Shown here: one piece after another, positions 20,684-28,533 of the stretch
Position numbering within the stretch: position 1 is the stretch's first letter
How the letters are laid out: the number at the start of each line of letters is the position of its first letter
Assembly: GCF_001469165.1 (NCBI RefSeq)
Contig: NZ_JABX01000054.1
Span: 1 to 34,363, forward strand
Reading direction: 5' to 3'
DNA: 34,363 bases
Source of the DNA: Thiohalocapsa sp. ML1
GTDB taxonomy: Bacteria; Pseudomonadota; Gammaproteobacteria; Chromatiales; Chromatiaceae
Position numbers and translations under genes: made by a program
Notes under the pieces: model-generated
What the model was told of the DNA's origin: nothing
The model's input: the letters and a program-made list of their open reading frames with translations, nothing else
The model's database searches: none

Positions 20684-20729
20684 TCTCCGCAGCGAAGCAC
20701 TAGGGGGACGGGATAACACGCCAGGGTAT

Positions 20730-20760
20730 CCGGCGCATCGCGTCGCGGGCTTCGCCGGAT
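20730..20760. repeat. REP-like hairpin
   Basis: ATCCGGCG (20730-20737) pairs with CGCCGGAT (20753-20760) around CATCGCGTCGCGGGCTT. It is a REP-like stem in the leader region of the next gene. Confidence 0.45.
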
Positions 20761-20926
20761 GTCGGCTCCGGCGCGAAGCGGATGCCCGATCCAGGTCAAT
20801 GCGCCGGACGACTGTTGCAGCAATATTACGTTGCGCAGCCGTCACCAGGCCTGTTCCGCGTTTCGCGCGGCCGATCCCTGTGCGATGCGTTGCGCGTTTG
20901 CAACAATATGCACCAGGGTACAGACC

Positions 20927-21895
20927 ATGCAGAGAACGAGCCTTTGCGCCGGGGAGCGCGAGCGCAAGCCCGGTACGGACCGGCATCGCGGCGGACGTGC
21001 CGCCATCATCGCGGGCCTCGCCGCGGCGGTCTTGACCGCCGGGGGGCCGGGCTTGGCCACCGAGGGCGGCGGCTCGCACTATCCGAACGGCGCCGAGGAC
21101 TTCATGGTCGGCGCGCTGCCGCCGCCCGGGAACTACTTCATCAATTACTTGAGCTGGTACAGCGCCGACACCTTCCGGGATGACGACGGCGGGCGGCTGT
21201 TCGAGGATTTCGACCTGGACGTGGTCGCCAACACCTTTCGGTTCATCCACGTGACCGAGCACAAGCTCTTCGGCGCCAACTGGGCGCTGCATGCCTTTGT
21301 GCCGCTCGTGAACGTGGATGTGTCCCGGCGCATCGCACCGCCCTTCGCGCGCGAGAGCGACGACCGCTTCGGCTTGGGCGACATCATCGTCGATCCGTTC
21401 ATCCTCGGCTGGCACGGCAAGGACTGGCACATCACCACGGGGCTGGACATCTACCTGCCGACCGGCAGCTACGACAAGGACCGGCTCGCCAACCCCGGGC
21501 GCAACTACTGGACCTTCGAGCCGGTGCTCGCGCTCACCTATCTCAGCCCGGCCGGATTCGAGGCCTCGGCGAAGCTGATGTACGCCATCAACACCGAGAA
21601 CCATGCGACCGACTACCACTCCGGCCAGGAGTTTCATGCCGATTACACCCTCGGCTACCACACCGGCCCCTGGAGCCTCGGCGTCGGCGGCTACTACTAC
21701 CAGCAGACCACCGACGACGAGCTGAACGGCCAGACCTTCCTCGACGGCTTCCGCGGACGCGCCTTCGCCATCGGCCCGCAGGTGAAATACAGCCACAAGA
21801 ACATGGCCTTCACGGCGAAGTATCACGCCGAGACGGCGGTGGAGAACCGGCCCGAGGGCGGTAGCCTCTGGCTCAAGTTCCTTTACGCCTTCTGA
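20927..21895 (+). CDS. Outer-membrane channel/transporter, phenol-MetA/SphA family
   Basis: The product is 322 residues from ATG 20927, with AGGG 8 bp upstream. The N-terminus has a basic n-region and a hydrophobic signal segment at about 24-44 (RAAIIAGLAAAVLTAGG). The mature part shows the family start EGGGSHYPNGAEDFMVGALP and PPGNYFINYLSWYSAD. Amphipathic beta strands continue to a C-terminal aromatic (SLWLKFLYAF), as in outer-membrane beta-barrels. The family (PF13557-like) includes proteins near aromatic-degradation genes and Pseudomonas SphA; substrates are mostly unknown, so no substrate is assigned. The longer frame back to 20759 runs through repeats and is unlikely to be translated. 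Confidence 0.8.
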   Translation: MQRTSLCAGERERKPGTDRHRGGRAAIIAGLAAAVLTAGGPGLATEGGGSHYPNGAEDFMVGALPPPGNYFINYLSWYSADTFRDDDGGRLFEDFDLDVVANTFRFIHVTEHKLFGANWALHAFVPLVNVDVSRRIAPPFARESDDRFGLGDIIVDPFILGWHGKDWHITTGLDIYLPTGSYDKDRLANPGRNYWTFEPVLALTYLSPAGFEASAKLMYAINTENHATDYHSGQEFHADYTLGYHTGPWSLGVGGYYYQQTTDDELNGQTFLDGFRGRAFAIGPQVKYSHKNMAFTAKYHAETAVENRPEGGSLWLKFLYAF

Positions 21896-21937
21896 GGGCG
21901 TCGGCTGAGGCTCCGGAGGCGGAGTCTCAGACCGACA

Positions 21938-21995
21938 GGGGCCGAGGGCCGAACGGAGGAGGGTTCCCTTGGCCCTCAGCCCTTGGCCCTTGCCC
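21938..21995. repeat. Inverted period-7 repeat hairpin between convergent genes
   Basis: GGGGCCGAGGGCCGAACGG on the left arm pairs with CCCTTGG, CCCTCAG, CCCTTGG, CCCTTGCCCC on the right. It lies between the convergent sphA-like gene and ubiV, where it probably serves as a bidirectional terminator. The heptamer is the same as at 16093 and 17341. Confidence 0.65.
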
Positions 21996-21997
21996 CA

Positions 21998-22927
21998 TCA
22001 AGCCGCCACCAGCGCATCCATACCGGCGGCGCCGTGCCAGTAGCCGTCGCAGGGGCCGGTGGGCATGAGGCGGGCCAGCGGCTCGGCGGACGCGGTGGGC
22101 TCCAACTCGCCGGTCAGCACGCGGTGGAAGAGGTCGATGACCTGATCCATGTGCTCGGACTGCGGGCTGATGCGCAGGATGTCCACGCTGAGTGCGCGAA
22201 GATCCGCCAGCGCCGGCAGCAGGTTCATGGTGCGGGCGGACTGGGTCTGGATGCCGTTCAGCGCCAGGAAGCGATTGTCGTCCTGGGTCTCGACCACCAG
22301 GCCGTCCGGGTGCTCGATGCAGGCGTCGCGGCAGTCGTCCTTCGGCAGGTTCACGGCGCGGGCCGTGAAGCAGCGCGCCGAGTACGCGAGCGGCAGCCGG
22401 CCGTAGGCGAAGACCTCGGTCTCCACGCCGGCCGGGCGCAGCCGCTGCATCTCGGCCAGCGCCTCGCGGGTCAGCTCCACCGGCAGCACCCAGCGCATGC
22501 AGCCGTCGGCGGCGAGCAGCGCCAGCGTGCGGTCGTTGTAGATGTTCACGCTGTGGCCGACGGCGAAGGGCCGCCCGCGCAGCAGTTGCACGGCGCCGAT
22601 GTCGTTGGCCTCCACCAGGTAGTCATCCTGGCCGCAGAGGGCGCGCAGGCGCTTCAGCTCCGACTCCGCCTCCAGCAGCGCGAGGGTCGAGAGCACGACC
22701 TCCTTGCCGGCGGCCTTGAGCGTGGCGGCGATGTCCAGCCAGTCCTCGAAGCGCACCAGATTGCGCTTGGAGCAGATGGTCTCGCCGAGATAGACAATGT
22801 CGACGGGGCTCTCGGCCACCATCGCGTAGAAGTCGTCCACCTGTGCCTTCGGCCAGTAGTAGGAGATCGGGCCTAGGGACAGGCGCGGGTTGTTGCTGGT
22901 GCTGGTGCTGGTGCTGTTGCTCGTCAT
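21998..22927 (-). CDS. ubiV: UbiV, O2-independent ubiquinone hydroxylation (peptidase U32 family)
   Basis: UbiV forms a heterodimer with UbiU that hydroxylates the ubiquinone ring without oxygen. The 309-residue product has the family start (LSLGPISYYWPKAQVDDFYA) and the four cluster-binding cysteines C52, C186, C199 and C203. Their last two gaps, 13 and 4 residues, equal those of E. coli UbiV (C180, C193, C197). GGAAG upstream of ATG 22927 supports this start. The alternative ATG at 22948 would overlap the ubiU stop as ATGA. The extra N-terminus holds an STSTSTS tract from a CAGCAC-type hexamer repeat. Confidence 0.94.
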   Translation of the reverse strand: MTSNSTSTSTSNNPRLSLGPISYYWPKAQVDDFYAMVAESPVDIVYLGETICSKRNLVRFEDWLDIAATLKAAGKEVVLSTLALLEAESELKRLRALCGQDDYLVEANDIGAVQLLRGRPFAVGHSVNIYNDRTLALLAADGCMRWVLPVELTREALAEMQRLRPAGVETEVFAYGRLPLAYSARCFTARAVNLPKDDCRDACIEHPDGLVVETQDDNRFLALNGIQTQSARTMNLLPALADLRALSVDILRISPQSEHMDQVIDLFHRVLTGELEPTASAEPLARLMPTGPCDGYWHGAAGMDALVAA

Positions 22928-22944
22928 GGGTCGGTCTTCCGCGC

Positions 22945-23940
22945 TCATTGCCAGGGCCGGTGATAGGGGCCGAGCGTGGTCTGTGCGCCCTCGGACACCT
23001 TGGCCAGCTCCGCGGTCCACTCCGGGCGCGGCGCGAAGTGCTCGGGGTCGCGGGCGAAGGCGTCCAACGCTTGACGCCAGACGCGGGTCACCTGCTGCAC
23101 GTAGACGGGGCTGCGCTGGCGGCCTTCGATCTTGATGGCCGACACGCCGGCGGCGGCGAGCTGCGGCAGGAGCTCCATCGCGTTCAGGCTCACCGGGTCC
23201 TCGATGGCGTGGTAGGTGTTGCCGCCGGCGCGGTAGGTGCCCTTGCACAGCGTCGGATAGCCGACGTTCTCGCCCTTTGGATGGCGCTGGATCAGCACGC
23301 CGCCCAGGCGGGTGTCGAGGCCGTTGTCGGTCTCGATCCACTCCACGTGGCTGGCCGGCGAGCAGGCGCCGTAGGTGTTGGGCGAGCGCCCGGTGGCATA
23401 GGACGACAGGATGCAGCGCCCCTCCACCATCACACACAGGCTGCCGAAGCCGAACACCTCGATCTCCACCGGGCTCTGCTCGATGACGTGCTGCACCTGC
23501 GCCATGGACAGCACCCGCGGCAGCACCGCGCGCCGGATGCCGAAGTGCTCGTGATAGAACCGGAGCGCCTCGTAGTTGGTCGCCGAGCCCTGCACGGACA
23601 GGTGCAGGTTGAGCTTGGGATGCCGCCGGGCCGCGTAGTCCAGCACGCCGATGTCGGCGCAGATCAGCGCATCGACGTTCAGCGCCGCGGCCTGGTCCAC
23701 GGCCTGCTCGAAGCGCTGCATGCCGTCCGGGCGCGGATAGGTGTTCATGGCGATGAACACCCGCTTGCCCTTGCCCTTGGCGTAGCGAATGCCCTCGGCG
23801 AGCTTGCTCGGCGTGAAGTTGAGCCCGGCGAAGTGCCGCGCGTTGGTGTCGTCACGAAAGCCGGTGTAGACGGCGTCGGCGCCGTTATCGACGGCGGCCT
23901 TCAGCGACGGCAGGTTGCCGGCGGGGCAGACGAGCTCCAT
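22945..23940 (-). CDS. ubiU: UbiU, O2-independent ubiquinone hydroxylation (peptidase U32 family)
   Basis: UbiU is the 4Fe-4S partner of UbiV in anaerobic ubiquinone synthesis. The 331-residue product has exactly the E. coli UbiU length. Its cluster cysteines fall at C169, C176, C193 and C232, the same numbers as in E. coli. It begins MELVCPAGNLPSLKAAVDNG and carries the family motif GSLCVMVEGRC. Its start lies 50 bp after the yhcC stop, and its stop overlaps the possible ubiV start, so yhcC-ubiU-ubiV is a probable operon. Together with ubiT it implies that ubiquinone is made under anoxic, for example phototrophic, growth. Confidence 0.96.
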   Translation of the reverse strand: MELVCPAGNLPSLKAAVDNGADAVYTGFRDDTNARHFAGLNFTPSKLAEGIRYAKGKGKRVFIAMNTYPRPDGMQRFEQAVDQAAALNVDALICADIGVLDYAARRHPKLNLHLSVQGSATNYEALRFYHEHFGIRRAVLPRVLSMAQVQHVIEQSPVEIEVFGFGSLCVMVEGRCILSSYATGRSPNTYGACSPASHVEWIETDNGLDTRLGGVLIQRHPKGENVGYPTLCKGTYRAGGNTYHAIEDPVSLNAMELLPQLAAAGVSAIKIEGRQRSPVYVQQVTRVWRQALDAFARDPEHFAPRPEWTAELAKVSEGAQTTLGPYHRPWQ

Positions 23941-23990
23941 AGGAAATTCTCGTGTTGGGGTCTGGTTCGATTGGCTACGGCGTTTCGCGG

Positions 23991-25031
23991 CTACTGCGCG
24001 CTTGTCCATGGTCTTAGTACGGAGTACGGAGTGCGGGGTACGGAGTACGGAGTACGAAGTACGGGCGGTGCCGCACTGCGCCGCTCGGGCGCACCCGTAC
24101 TCCGTACTTCGTACTCCGTAATTCCTAAACCCTGCCGCGTCCCGCGCCGCCGCAGTTCCGCCTCGATGCCGTTCAGCACGGCCCATTTCTTCGTGCACCA
24201 GTCGGGCGCGAGCAGGATGTCGCGGGTGGCCGTGCCGGTGACGCGGTGGAACGTCACCTCCGCCGGCGTGCGCTCGATGAGGTCGCAGGCGATGGCGACG
24301 TACTGCGCCATGGTCAGCGGCCTATAGCCGCCGGCGCGCCAGTCCTTTGCGAGCAGCGTGTGCCGCACCACGTGCAGTGGGTGCAGCTTGAGCCCGTCGG
24401 TGCCGAGATCCAGCACGCGACCGAGGCTCGCGAGCGCGGCCTCGCGCCCCTCGCCGGGCAGCCCGACAATGAGATGCGTGCACACCGGTAAGCCCCGCCG
24501 CCGCGCCGCGAGCACGGTGCGCCGGTACTCGCCGAAGCCATGGCCGCGGTTCACCCGTGCGAGCGTCGCGTCGAAGGCCGATTGCAGGCCGAGCTCAAGC
24601 CAGACCTCGTGGCCCGCGTCGCGCAGCTCGCACAGCAGGTCCAGCACCGCGTCCGGCACGCAGTCAGGGCGCGTGCCGACGGACAGCCCGATCACGTCCG
24701 GCTCCGCCAGCGCGGCGCGGTAGAGCCGGCCCAGGCGCTCCACGTCGCCGTAGGTGTTTGTGTACGCCTGGAAGTAGGCGAAGAAGCGCTCGGCGCCGGT
24801 GCGCTTCTTCACCACCCGCCGGCCCGCGTCGATCTGCGTGGCGACGTCCGGCAGCGCATCGGCATGCGGGCTGAAGGACACGTTGTTGCAGAACGAGCAG
24901 CCGCCGCGGCCCTTGCTCCCGTCGCGGTTCGGACAACTGAAGCCCGCGTGGATCGCGAGCTTGTGCACGCGCCGGCCGTAGCGGCGCAGCAGGTCTTGGC
25001 CGAAGGTGTTGACCAGGTCGGAGAGGGGCAT
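23991..25031 (-). CDS. yhcC: Radical SAM protein YhcC (TIGR01212 family) with repeat-encoded tail
   Basis: The 346-residue product shows the YhcC family start (LVNTFGQDLLRRYGRRVHKL) and its radical-SAM cysteine motif in CPNRDGSKGRGGCSFC at about 33-48. It also has YFQAYTNTYG, GLSVGTRPDC, LELGLQSAFD and the C-terminal DWCTKKWAVLNGIE. The precise reaction is not established for this family. Homologues stop soon after this last motif at about 300-310 residues; here the frame continues for some 45 residues made by a heptamer repeat (RTPYSVPRTPYSVLR). That tail is probably acquired and not functional. It is adjacent to ubiUV. Confidence 0.88.
   Translation of the reverse strand: MPLSDLVNTFGQDLLRRYGRRVHKLAIHAGFSCPNRDGSKGRGGCSFCNNVSFSPHADALPDVATQIDAGRRVVKKRTGAERFFAYFQAYTNTYGDVERLGRLYRAALAEPDVIGLSVGTRPDCVPDAVLDLLCELRDAGHEVWLELGLQSAFDATLARVNRGHGFGEYRRTVLAARRRGLPVCTHLIVGLPGEGREAALASLGRVLDLGTDGLKLHPLHVVRHTLLAKDWRAGGYRPLTMAQYVAIACDLIERTPAEVTFHRVTGTATRDILLAPDWCTKKWAVLNGIEAELRRRGTRQGLGITEYEVRSTGAPERRSAAPPVLRTPYSVPRTPYSVLRPWTSAQ
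24017..24120. repeat. Inverted period-7 repeat (GTACGGA type) inside the 3' end of yhcC
   Basis: Left arm: GTACGGA, GTACGGA, GTGCGGG, GTACGGA, GTACGGA, GTACGAA, GTACGGG. Right arm: CCCGTAC, TCCGTAC, TTCGTAC, TCCGTAA. The arms are complementary around a 35-bp GC-rich centre. The array is read as coding sequence at the end of yhcC and lies about 80 bp upstream of ubiU. Confidence 0.85.
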
Positions 25032-25144
25032 CTGGCGTGGTTGGCGGCGTCGCGTGGTGCAGCGGAGCGGGCGCTTCCGTCCGAACCGCGCACGCTCTCA
25101 CACCGACAACCGGGGAGCAATGATGCTGGTCAAGCCGTGGGGCG

Positions 25145-25244
25145 GGACGGAGTACGGAGTACGGAGTACGGAGTGCGGAGTACGGAGTACGGAGTACGGC
25201 GGCCCCCGCGCACTGCGCACTTCGCACTGCGCACTACGCACTTC
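25145..25244. repeat. Inverted period-7 repeat (GTACGGA / CGCACTT type)
   Basis: The left arm is seven tandem heptamers of the GTACGGA type, one of them GTGCGGA. The right arm is CGCACTG, CGCACTT, CGCACTG, CGCACTA, CGCACTT. The arms pair imperfectly, because the right arm has drifted towards GCAC where GTAC would pair best. It is located between the divergent yhcC and yjbQ genes, 1.1 kb from the related array at 24017. Confidence 0.85.
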
Positions 25245-25319
25245 GTTTGGATTCCAGCCTCGCCCGCGGCAGGCCGCTTGAGTATCCTCTCGGCTCTTCC
25301 AAACGCCGCGTCCCCGCCC

Positions 25320-25754
25320 ATGCATTCCGTCATCGACCACCTCGACCTCGCCACCACGGCGCCTATTCAGATCATCGACATCACCAGCCAGGTCCGCGAG
25401 CGCGTGCGGGCCGCCGGGCTGCGGCACGGGCTGGTCACGCTGATCTCGCGCCATACCACGGCCCGCGTGAACCTGAACGAGCGCGAGGAGCGCCTGCAGC
25501 AGGACATGGTGACCTTCCTGAAGCGCCTGGTGCCGCGCGACGGCGACTACGGCCACAACATCGCCCCGGTGGATGATCGCGACAACGCCCACGCGCATCT
25601 GCTCGGGCTCTTCGTCAACGCCTCCGAGAGCATCCCCGTCGCCGACGGCGAGCTGCTGCTCGGCGAGTGGCAGTCGGTGTTCTTTGTGGAGCTCGACGGG
25701 CCGCGGCCGCAGCGCCAAGTCACCATCCAACTGCTGGGGAGCTTCGCGCCATGA
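25320..25754 (+). CDS. yjbQ: YjbQ family protein (UPF0047, secondary thiamine-phosphate synthase type)
   Basis: The 144-residue product has the family core [31 protein letters not shown] and [20 protein letters not shown], ending [20 protein letters not shown]. The HTT and H-N-D residues form the putative active or metal site. E. coli YjbQ shows weak thiamine-phosphate synthase activity, but the physiological role is unsettled. The stop overlaps the start of the RuBisCO-like gene (ATGA at 25751-25754), so the two are translationally coupled and may act together. The start at 25320 is the family start; the open frame extends far upstream through repeats. Confidence 0.88.
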   Translation: MHSVIDHLDLATTAPIQIIDITSQVRERVRAAGLRHGLVTLISRHTTARVNLNEREERLQQDMVTFLKRLVPRDGDYGHNIAPVDDRDNAHAHLLGLFVNASESIPVADGELLLGEWQSVFFVELDGPRPQRQVTIQLLGSFAP

Positions 25755-27043
25755 CCACCGACGACATCGCCGGCTTCTACGCCGAGCTGTCCCAGCTCGA
25801 CGCCGACGCCCACCTGCTGCTCGACTATCGCATCGAATGCACCGGCGACCCGCGCACCGCCGCGGCGCATCTGGCCAGCGAGCAGTCCACGGCGCAGTGG
25901 CGCCGCGTCGGCGTGGATGAAGACTATCGGCCTCGGTTCGCCGCCAAGGTGGTGGACCTGGAGGTCGAAACGGTCCTGCACGGCACCAGCTCGCCGCTCG
26001 AACCGGCCGTGACCGAGCCCCTTAGCGTCTGCCGCGTGCGCATCGCCCATCCGCACGCCAACTTCGGCCCGCGGCTGCCCAATCTGCTGTCCGCCGTGCT
26101 CGGCGAGGGCGCCTTCTTTGCGCCGGGCATCCCGCTGGTGAAGCTGCTGGACATCGAGTTTCCGGACGCCTTTCTGGCGCACTTCGATGGGCCGCGCTTC
26201 GGGCTTACAGGCTTGCGCGATCTGTGGCAGATCCATGCGCGGCCGTTCTTCTTCGGCGTCATCAAACCGAACATCGGCCTGGCGCCCGAGCCCTTTGCAG
26301 CGCTGGGCCTCGCCGCCTGGCGCGGCGGGCTCGACATCGCGAAGGACGACGAGATGCTCGCGGACCCGGACTGGTCGCCCATCGCCGAGCGCTCGCGGCT
26401 GCTCGGCGCCGCCCGCCGGCAGGCGGAGCAGGAAACCGGCGTGCCCAAGGTCTATCTCGCCAACATCACCGATGAGGTCGACCGGCTCGCGGACCTGCAC
26501 GACACCGTGGTCGGCAACGGGGCCAACGCCGTCATGGTCAACGCGCTGCCGGTGGGCCTCAGCGCCGTGCGCGCGCTGCGCAAGCATGCGACGGTGCCGC
26601 TGGTGGCCCACTTCCCGGTCATCGCCGCCATGAGCCGGTTGCCGAGCTTCGGCGTGCACACGCGCGTGCTGACCAAGCTGCAACGCTTGGCCGGCTTCGA
26701 CGTCATCATCATGCCCGGCTTCGGTCCACGCATGATGACCGCCGAGGACGAGGTGCTGGAGTGCATCGCCGCCTGCACCGAGCCCATGGGTCCGATCAAG
26801 CCCGCGCTGCCCGTACCCGGCGGCAGCGACTCGGCGGCGACGCTGGAGCGCGTGCATGCCAAGGTCGGCAGCGCCGACTTCGGCTTCGTGCCCGGGCGCG
26901 GCGTGTTCAGCCATCCGCACGGTCCCACCGGCGGGGCGGCGAGCCTGCGCCAGGCGTGGGATGCCATCGCCGCGGGCGTGCCCGTGGCCGAGCATGCAGC
27001 GCAGCATGCGGAGCTGGCGGCGGCGCTGGCGGCGTTTGGCTGA
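25751..27043 (+). CDS. RuBisCO-like protein (form IV)
   Basis: The 430-residue product has the RuBisCO large-subunit fold but not the full active site. Retained are the lysine of IKPN (K172, equivalent to K175) and the metal loop [10 protein letters not shown] with K198, D200 and E201 (equivalent to K201, D203 and E204). Changed are N174 for K177, and loop 6, where MPGFGPRMM replaces the H-xGTVVGK segment so that H327 and K334 are missing. S379 is replaced by Pro in PVPGG. It therefore should enolise a substrate but not fix CO2. Form IV proteins in phototrophs are linked to sulfur metabolism or methionine-salvage-like chemistry; the substrate here is unknown. It is coupled to yjbQ. Confidence 0.92.
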   Translation: MTTDDIAGFYAELSQLDADAHLLLDYRIECTGDPRTAAAHLASEQSTAQWRRVGVDEDYRPRFAAKVVDLEVETVLHGTSSPLEPAVTEPLSVCRVRIAHPHANFGPRLPNLLSAVLGEGAFFAPGIPLVKLLDIEFPDAFLAHFDGPRFGLTGLRDLWQIHARPFFFGVIKPNIGLAPEPFAALGLAAWRGGLDIAKDDEMLADPDWSPIAERSRLLGAARRQAEQETGVPKVYLANITDEVDRLADLHDTVVGNGANAVMVNALPVGLSAVRALRKHATVPLVAHFPVIAAMSRLPSFGVHTRVLTKLQRLAGFDVIIMPGFGPRMMTAEDEVLECIAACTEPMGPIKPALPVPGGSDSAATLERVHAKVGSADFGFVPGRGVFSHPHGPTGGAASLRQAWDAIAAGVPVAEHAAQHAELAAALAAFG

Positions 27044-27071
27044 GCAGGAGGCGGCGTTTGGCTGAGCAGGA
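27028..27071 (+). repeat. 22-bp tandem duplication spanning the RLP stop codon
   Basis: GGCGGCGTTTGGCTGAGCAGGA occurs twice, at 27028-27049 and 27050-27071, perfectly. The first copy contains the RuBisCO-like stop codon TGA (27041-27043), and the second repeats the same Ala-Phe-Gly-stop ending. It is a recent slippage product with no effect on the protein. Confidence 0.9.
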
Positions 27072-27135
27072 TCCCTGGCAATCAGTGGGCGTGGCTGTTA
27101 CTTTTGGCTCCATACAAAACTGTAGAGACAGCCGC

Positions 27136-27402
27136 ATGGGCACGCAGATCTCCGCGCATATCGCCGATGAAACCCGCCGTCAGATGGAAGCCTTCGTGCA
27201 GCGCCACGGCGTGACCAAGGCGCGCCTCATTGAAGACGCGCTCCAACACCACCTGCTCGCATTGCGCGAGATCCCGCAGGATCTCGTCATCCCCGGCCGT
27301 CTGGTCGTCACCGAGGCGTCCCTGGCAGACATCGCGGACGCGCTTGCGGCCGGCGCACCGCCCACGCCGGCCCTGCGCGAGCTGATGGCCGAGGATGCCT
27401 GA
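27136..27402 (+). CDS. RHH-type antitoxin of a GNAT toxin module
   Basis: The 88-residue product has an N-terminal ribbon-helix-helix (ISAHIADETRRQMEAFVQRH, GVTKARLIEDALQHHLLALR), which should bind its own promoter. The extended C-terminal tail (LADIADALAAGAPPTPALRELMAE) should wrap and block the toxin. It overlaps the acetyltransferase gene by 8 bp, the usual order for type II modules. An AT-rich promoter-like stretch (TTACTT, 17 bp, TGTAGA) lies at about 27099-27127. Confidence 0.82.
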   Translation: MGTQISAHIADETRRQMEAFVQRHGVTKARLIEDALQHHLLALREIPQDLVIPGRLVVTEASLADIADALAAGAPPTPALRELMAEDA

Positions 27403-27922
27403 CTTCGTCATCCGCGCCCTGGCGCGGGCTGACGAGCGGGGCGACTTTACCAGCGGCGACATCGACCTCGACCGATTCTTCCGGCGCTTCGCCGGGCAGA
27501 ATCAGTTCCGCCATCACATCGGCACCAGCTACGTTGCCGTCGGCGACGGGCGCATCCTCGGCTTTGCAACCATCAGCGCCGGCGAGATCACCGGCGCGAC
27601 GCTGAGCCAGTCGCTGCGCAAGCGCCTCCCCGACTACCCGCTCCCGATCCTGCGCATCGCGCGCCTCGCCGTGGACCACCGCGCGCAGCGGCGCGGCGTC
27701 GGCCGCGCGCTGCTGCGCTTCACGTTGCGGCTCGGGCTGGATCTGCGCGAGCGCTGCGGTTGCGTCGGCGTACTGGTGGACGCCAAGCCGGCGGCCGTGC
27801 CCTTTTGCGACCAGCTCGGCTTCATTCGGCTCACGGCCGTGCAGGGCCAGCTCGGCGATCGGCCGGAGCCGCAGCCGATGTTTCTGCCGATCCGGCTGGT
27901 CGAGGCGGGCGTGGGCGATTGA
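27395..27922 (+). CDS. GNAT-family toxin (TacT/AtaT-like acetyltransferase)
   Basis: Toxins of this family acetylate the amino group of aminoacyl-tRNA and stop translation. The 175-residue product has the expected DLDRFFRRFAGQN N-terminus, a central strand GFATISAGEI, and ILRIARLAVDHRAQRRGVGRALL with the acetyl-CoA loop RRGVGRAL. It ends with VLVDAKPAAVPFCDQLGFI. In active members the last motif is usually FYxxxGF with a catalytic tyrosine; here the Tyr is Cys. This may reduce activity or shift the chemistry. Coupled to the RHH gene upstream. Confidence 0.83.
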   Translation: MPDFVIRALARADERGDFTSGDIDLDRFFRRFAGQNQFRHHIGTSYVAVGDGRILGFATISAGEITGATLSQSLRKRLPDYPLPILRIARLAVDHRAQRRGVGRALLRFTLRLGLDLRERCGCVGVLVDAKPAAVPFCDQLGFIRLTAVQGQLGDRPEPQPMFLPIRLVEAGVGD

Positions 27923-28050
27923 CGGACAGCGACCTGCCGACGCAAGCAACCGGTCGACGGGTCATGCCGGCATCGGCGAGCACGGTGCCGGAGGCAGTCA
28001 GCACGCGCGGCAAGCGGCGCGGGGTCTCCGCCGGGTTGATGATCCGCTCG

Positions 28051-28533
28051 TCACGGCGCGGCACCCACGAGCCTCAGGCCCTGCTCGACGCGCGCCAGGA
28101 TGGCCTGCAGCGTCGGCGCGGCTTCGATGGCCAGGTTCAGCAGGGCCGCGTTCTTCTCCGGCTCATCGGGATACTCGTGCGCAAACTGGTTGCGGATCGC
28201 GCGTAGCTCCGGCCAGTCCTCGGCCCGCTCCAAGTAGCCCAACTGCTCCAGACGGTTGAGCTTGTCCAGCATCGGCCGGCGCTCGTAGGGCTCTTGCAGA
28301 TAGTCCAGTACGGCCGGCAGCAGGCGGCTGCCGATGGCGTCCTGAAGCTTGCCGAAGCGCAAGACGAACTGATCCAGGTCCTGCACCGCTTCGGCATCGA
28401 GCGACTGCAAGCCCGCCCCGGTCAGCGGCAAGCGGGGCGCCAAGGCGTCGAGCGCGTAACGCATGTAGTGCTCGTGCTGCCGGCACTCGCGCCAGGCCTG
28501 TTCAAGACGCAGCTTCGCGATGTCATCGGTCAT
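28051..28533 (-). CDS. HEPN-domain toxin of a HEPN-MNT pair
   Basis: The 160-residue all-helical product carries the HEPN motif R-x4-H in AIRNQFAHEYPDE near residue 124. HEPN toxins are RNases or are regulated by AMPylation from their nucleotidyltransferase partner. ATG 28533 overlaps the stop codon of that partner as ATGA, so the pair is translationally coupled. The gene is convergent with the GNAT toxin; the 128-bp spacer between them (27923-28050) shows nothing recognisable. Confidence 0.8.
   Translation of the reverse strand: MTDDIAKLRLEQAWRECRQHEHYMRYALDALAPRLPLTGAGLQSLDAEAVQDLDQFVLRFGKLQDAIGSRLLPAVLDYLQEPYERRPMLDKLNRLEQLGYLERAEDWPELRAIRNQFAHEYPDEPEKNAALLNLAIEAAPTLQAILARVEQGLRLVGAAP

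Noticed and set aside
20759-20926. N-terminal extension of the SphA-like protein
   Set aside because: The extension crosses a REP-like hairpin and places the signal peptide inside the protein; ATG 20927 gives a normal exported precursor.
24017-25244. CRISPR-like arrays
   Set aside because: The units are 7 bp with no spacers between repeats, the arms are inverted, and no cas gene is nearby.
25751-27043. Genuine CO2-fixing RuBisCO large subunit
   Set aside because: The loop 6 lysine and several substrate-binding residues are replaced and the length and sequence fit form IV.
27923-28050. A short gene between the GNAT toxin and the HEPN gene
   Set aside because: Small open frames exist on both strands, but none has a ribosome binding site or recognisable sequence.
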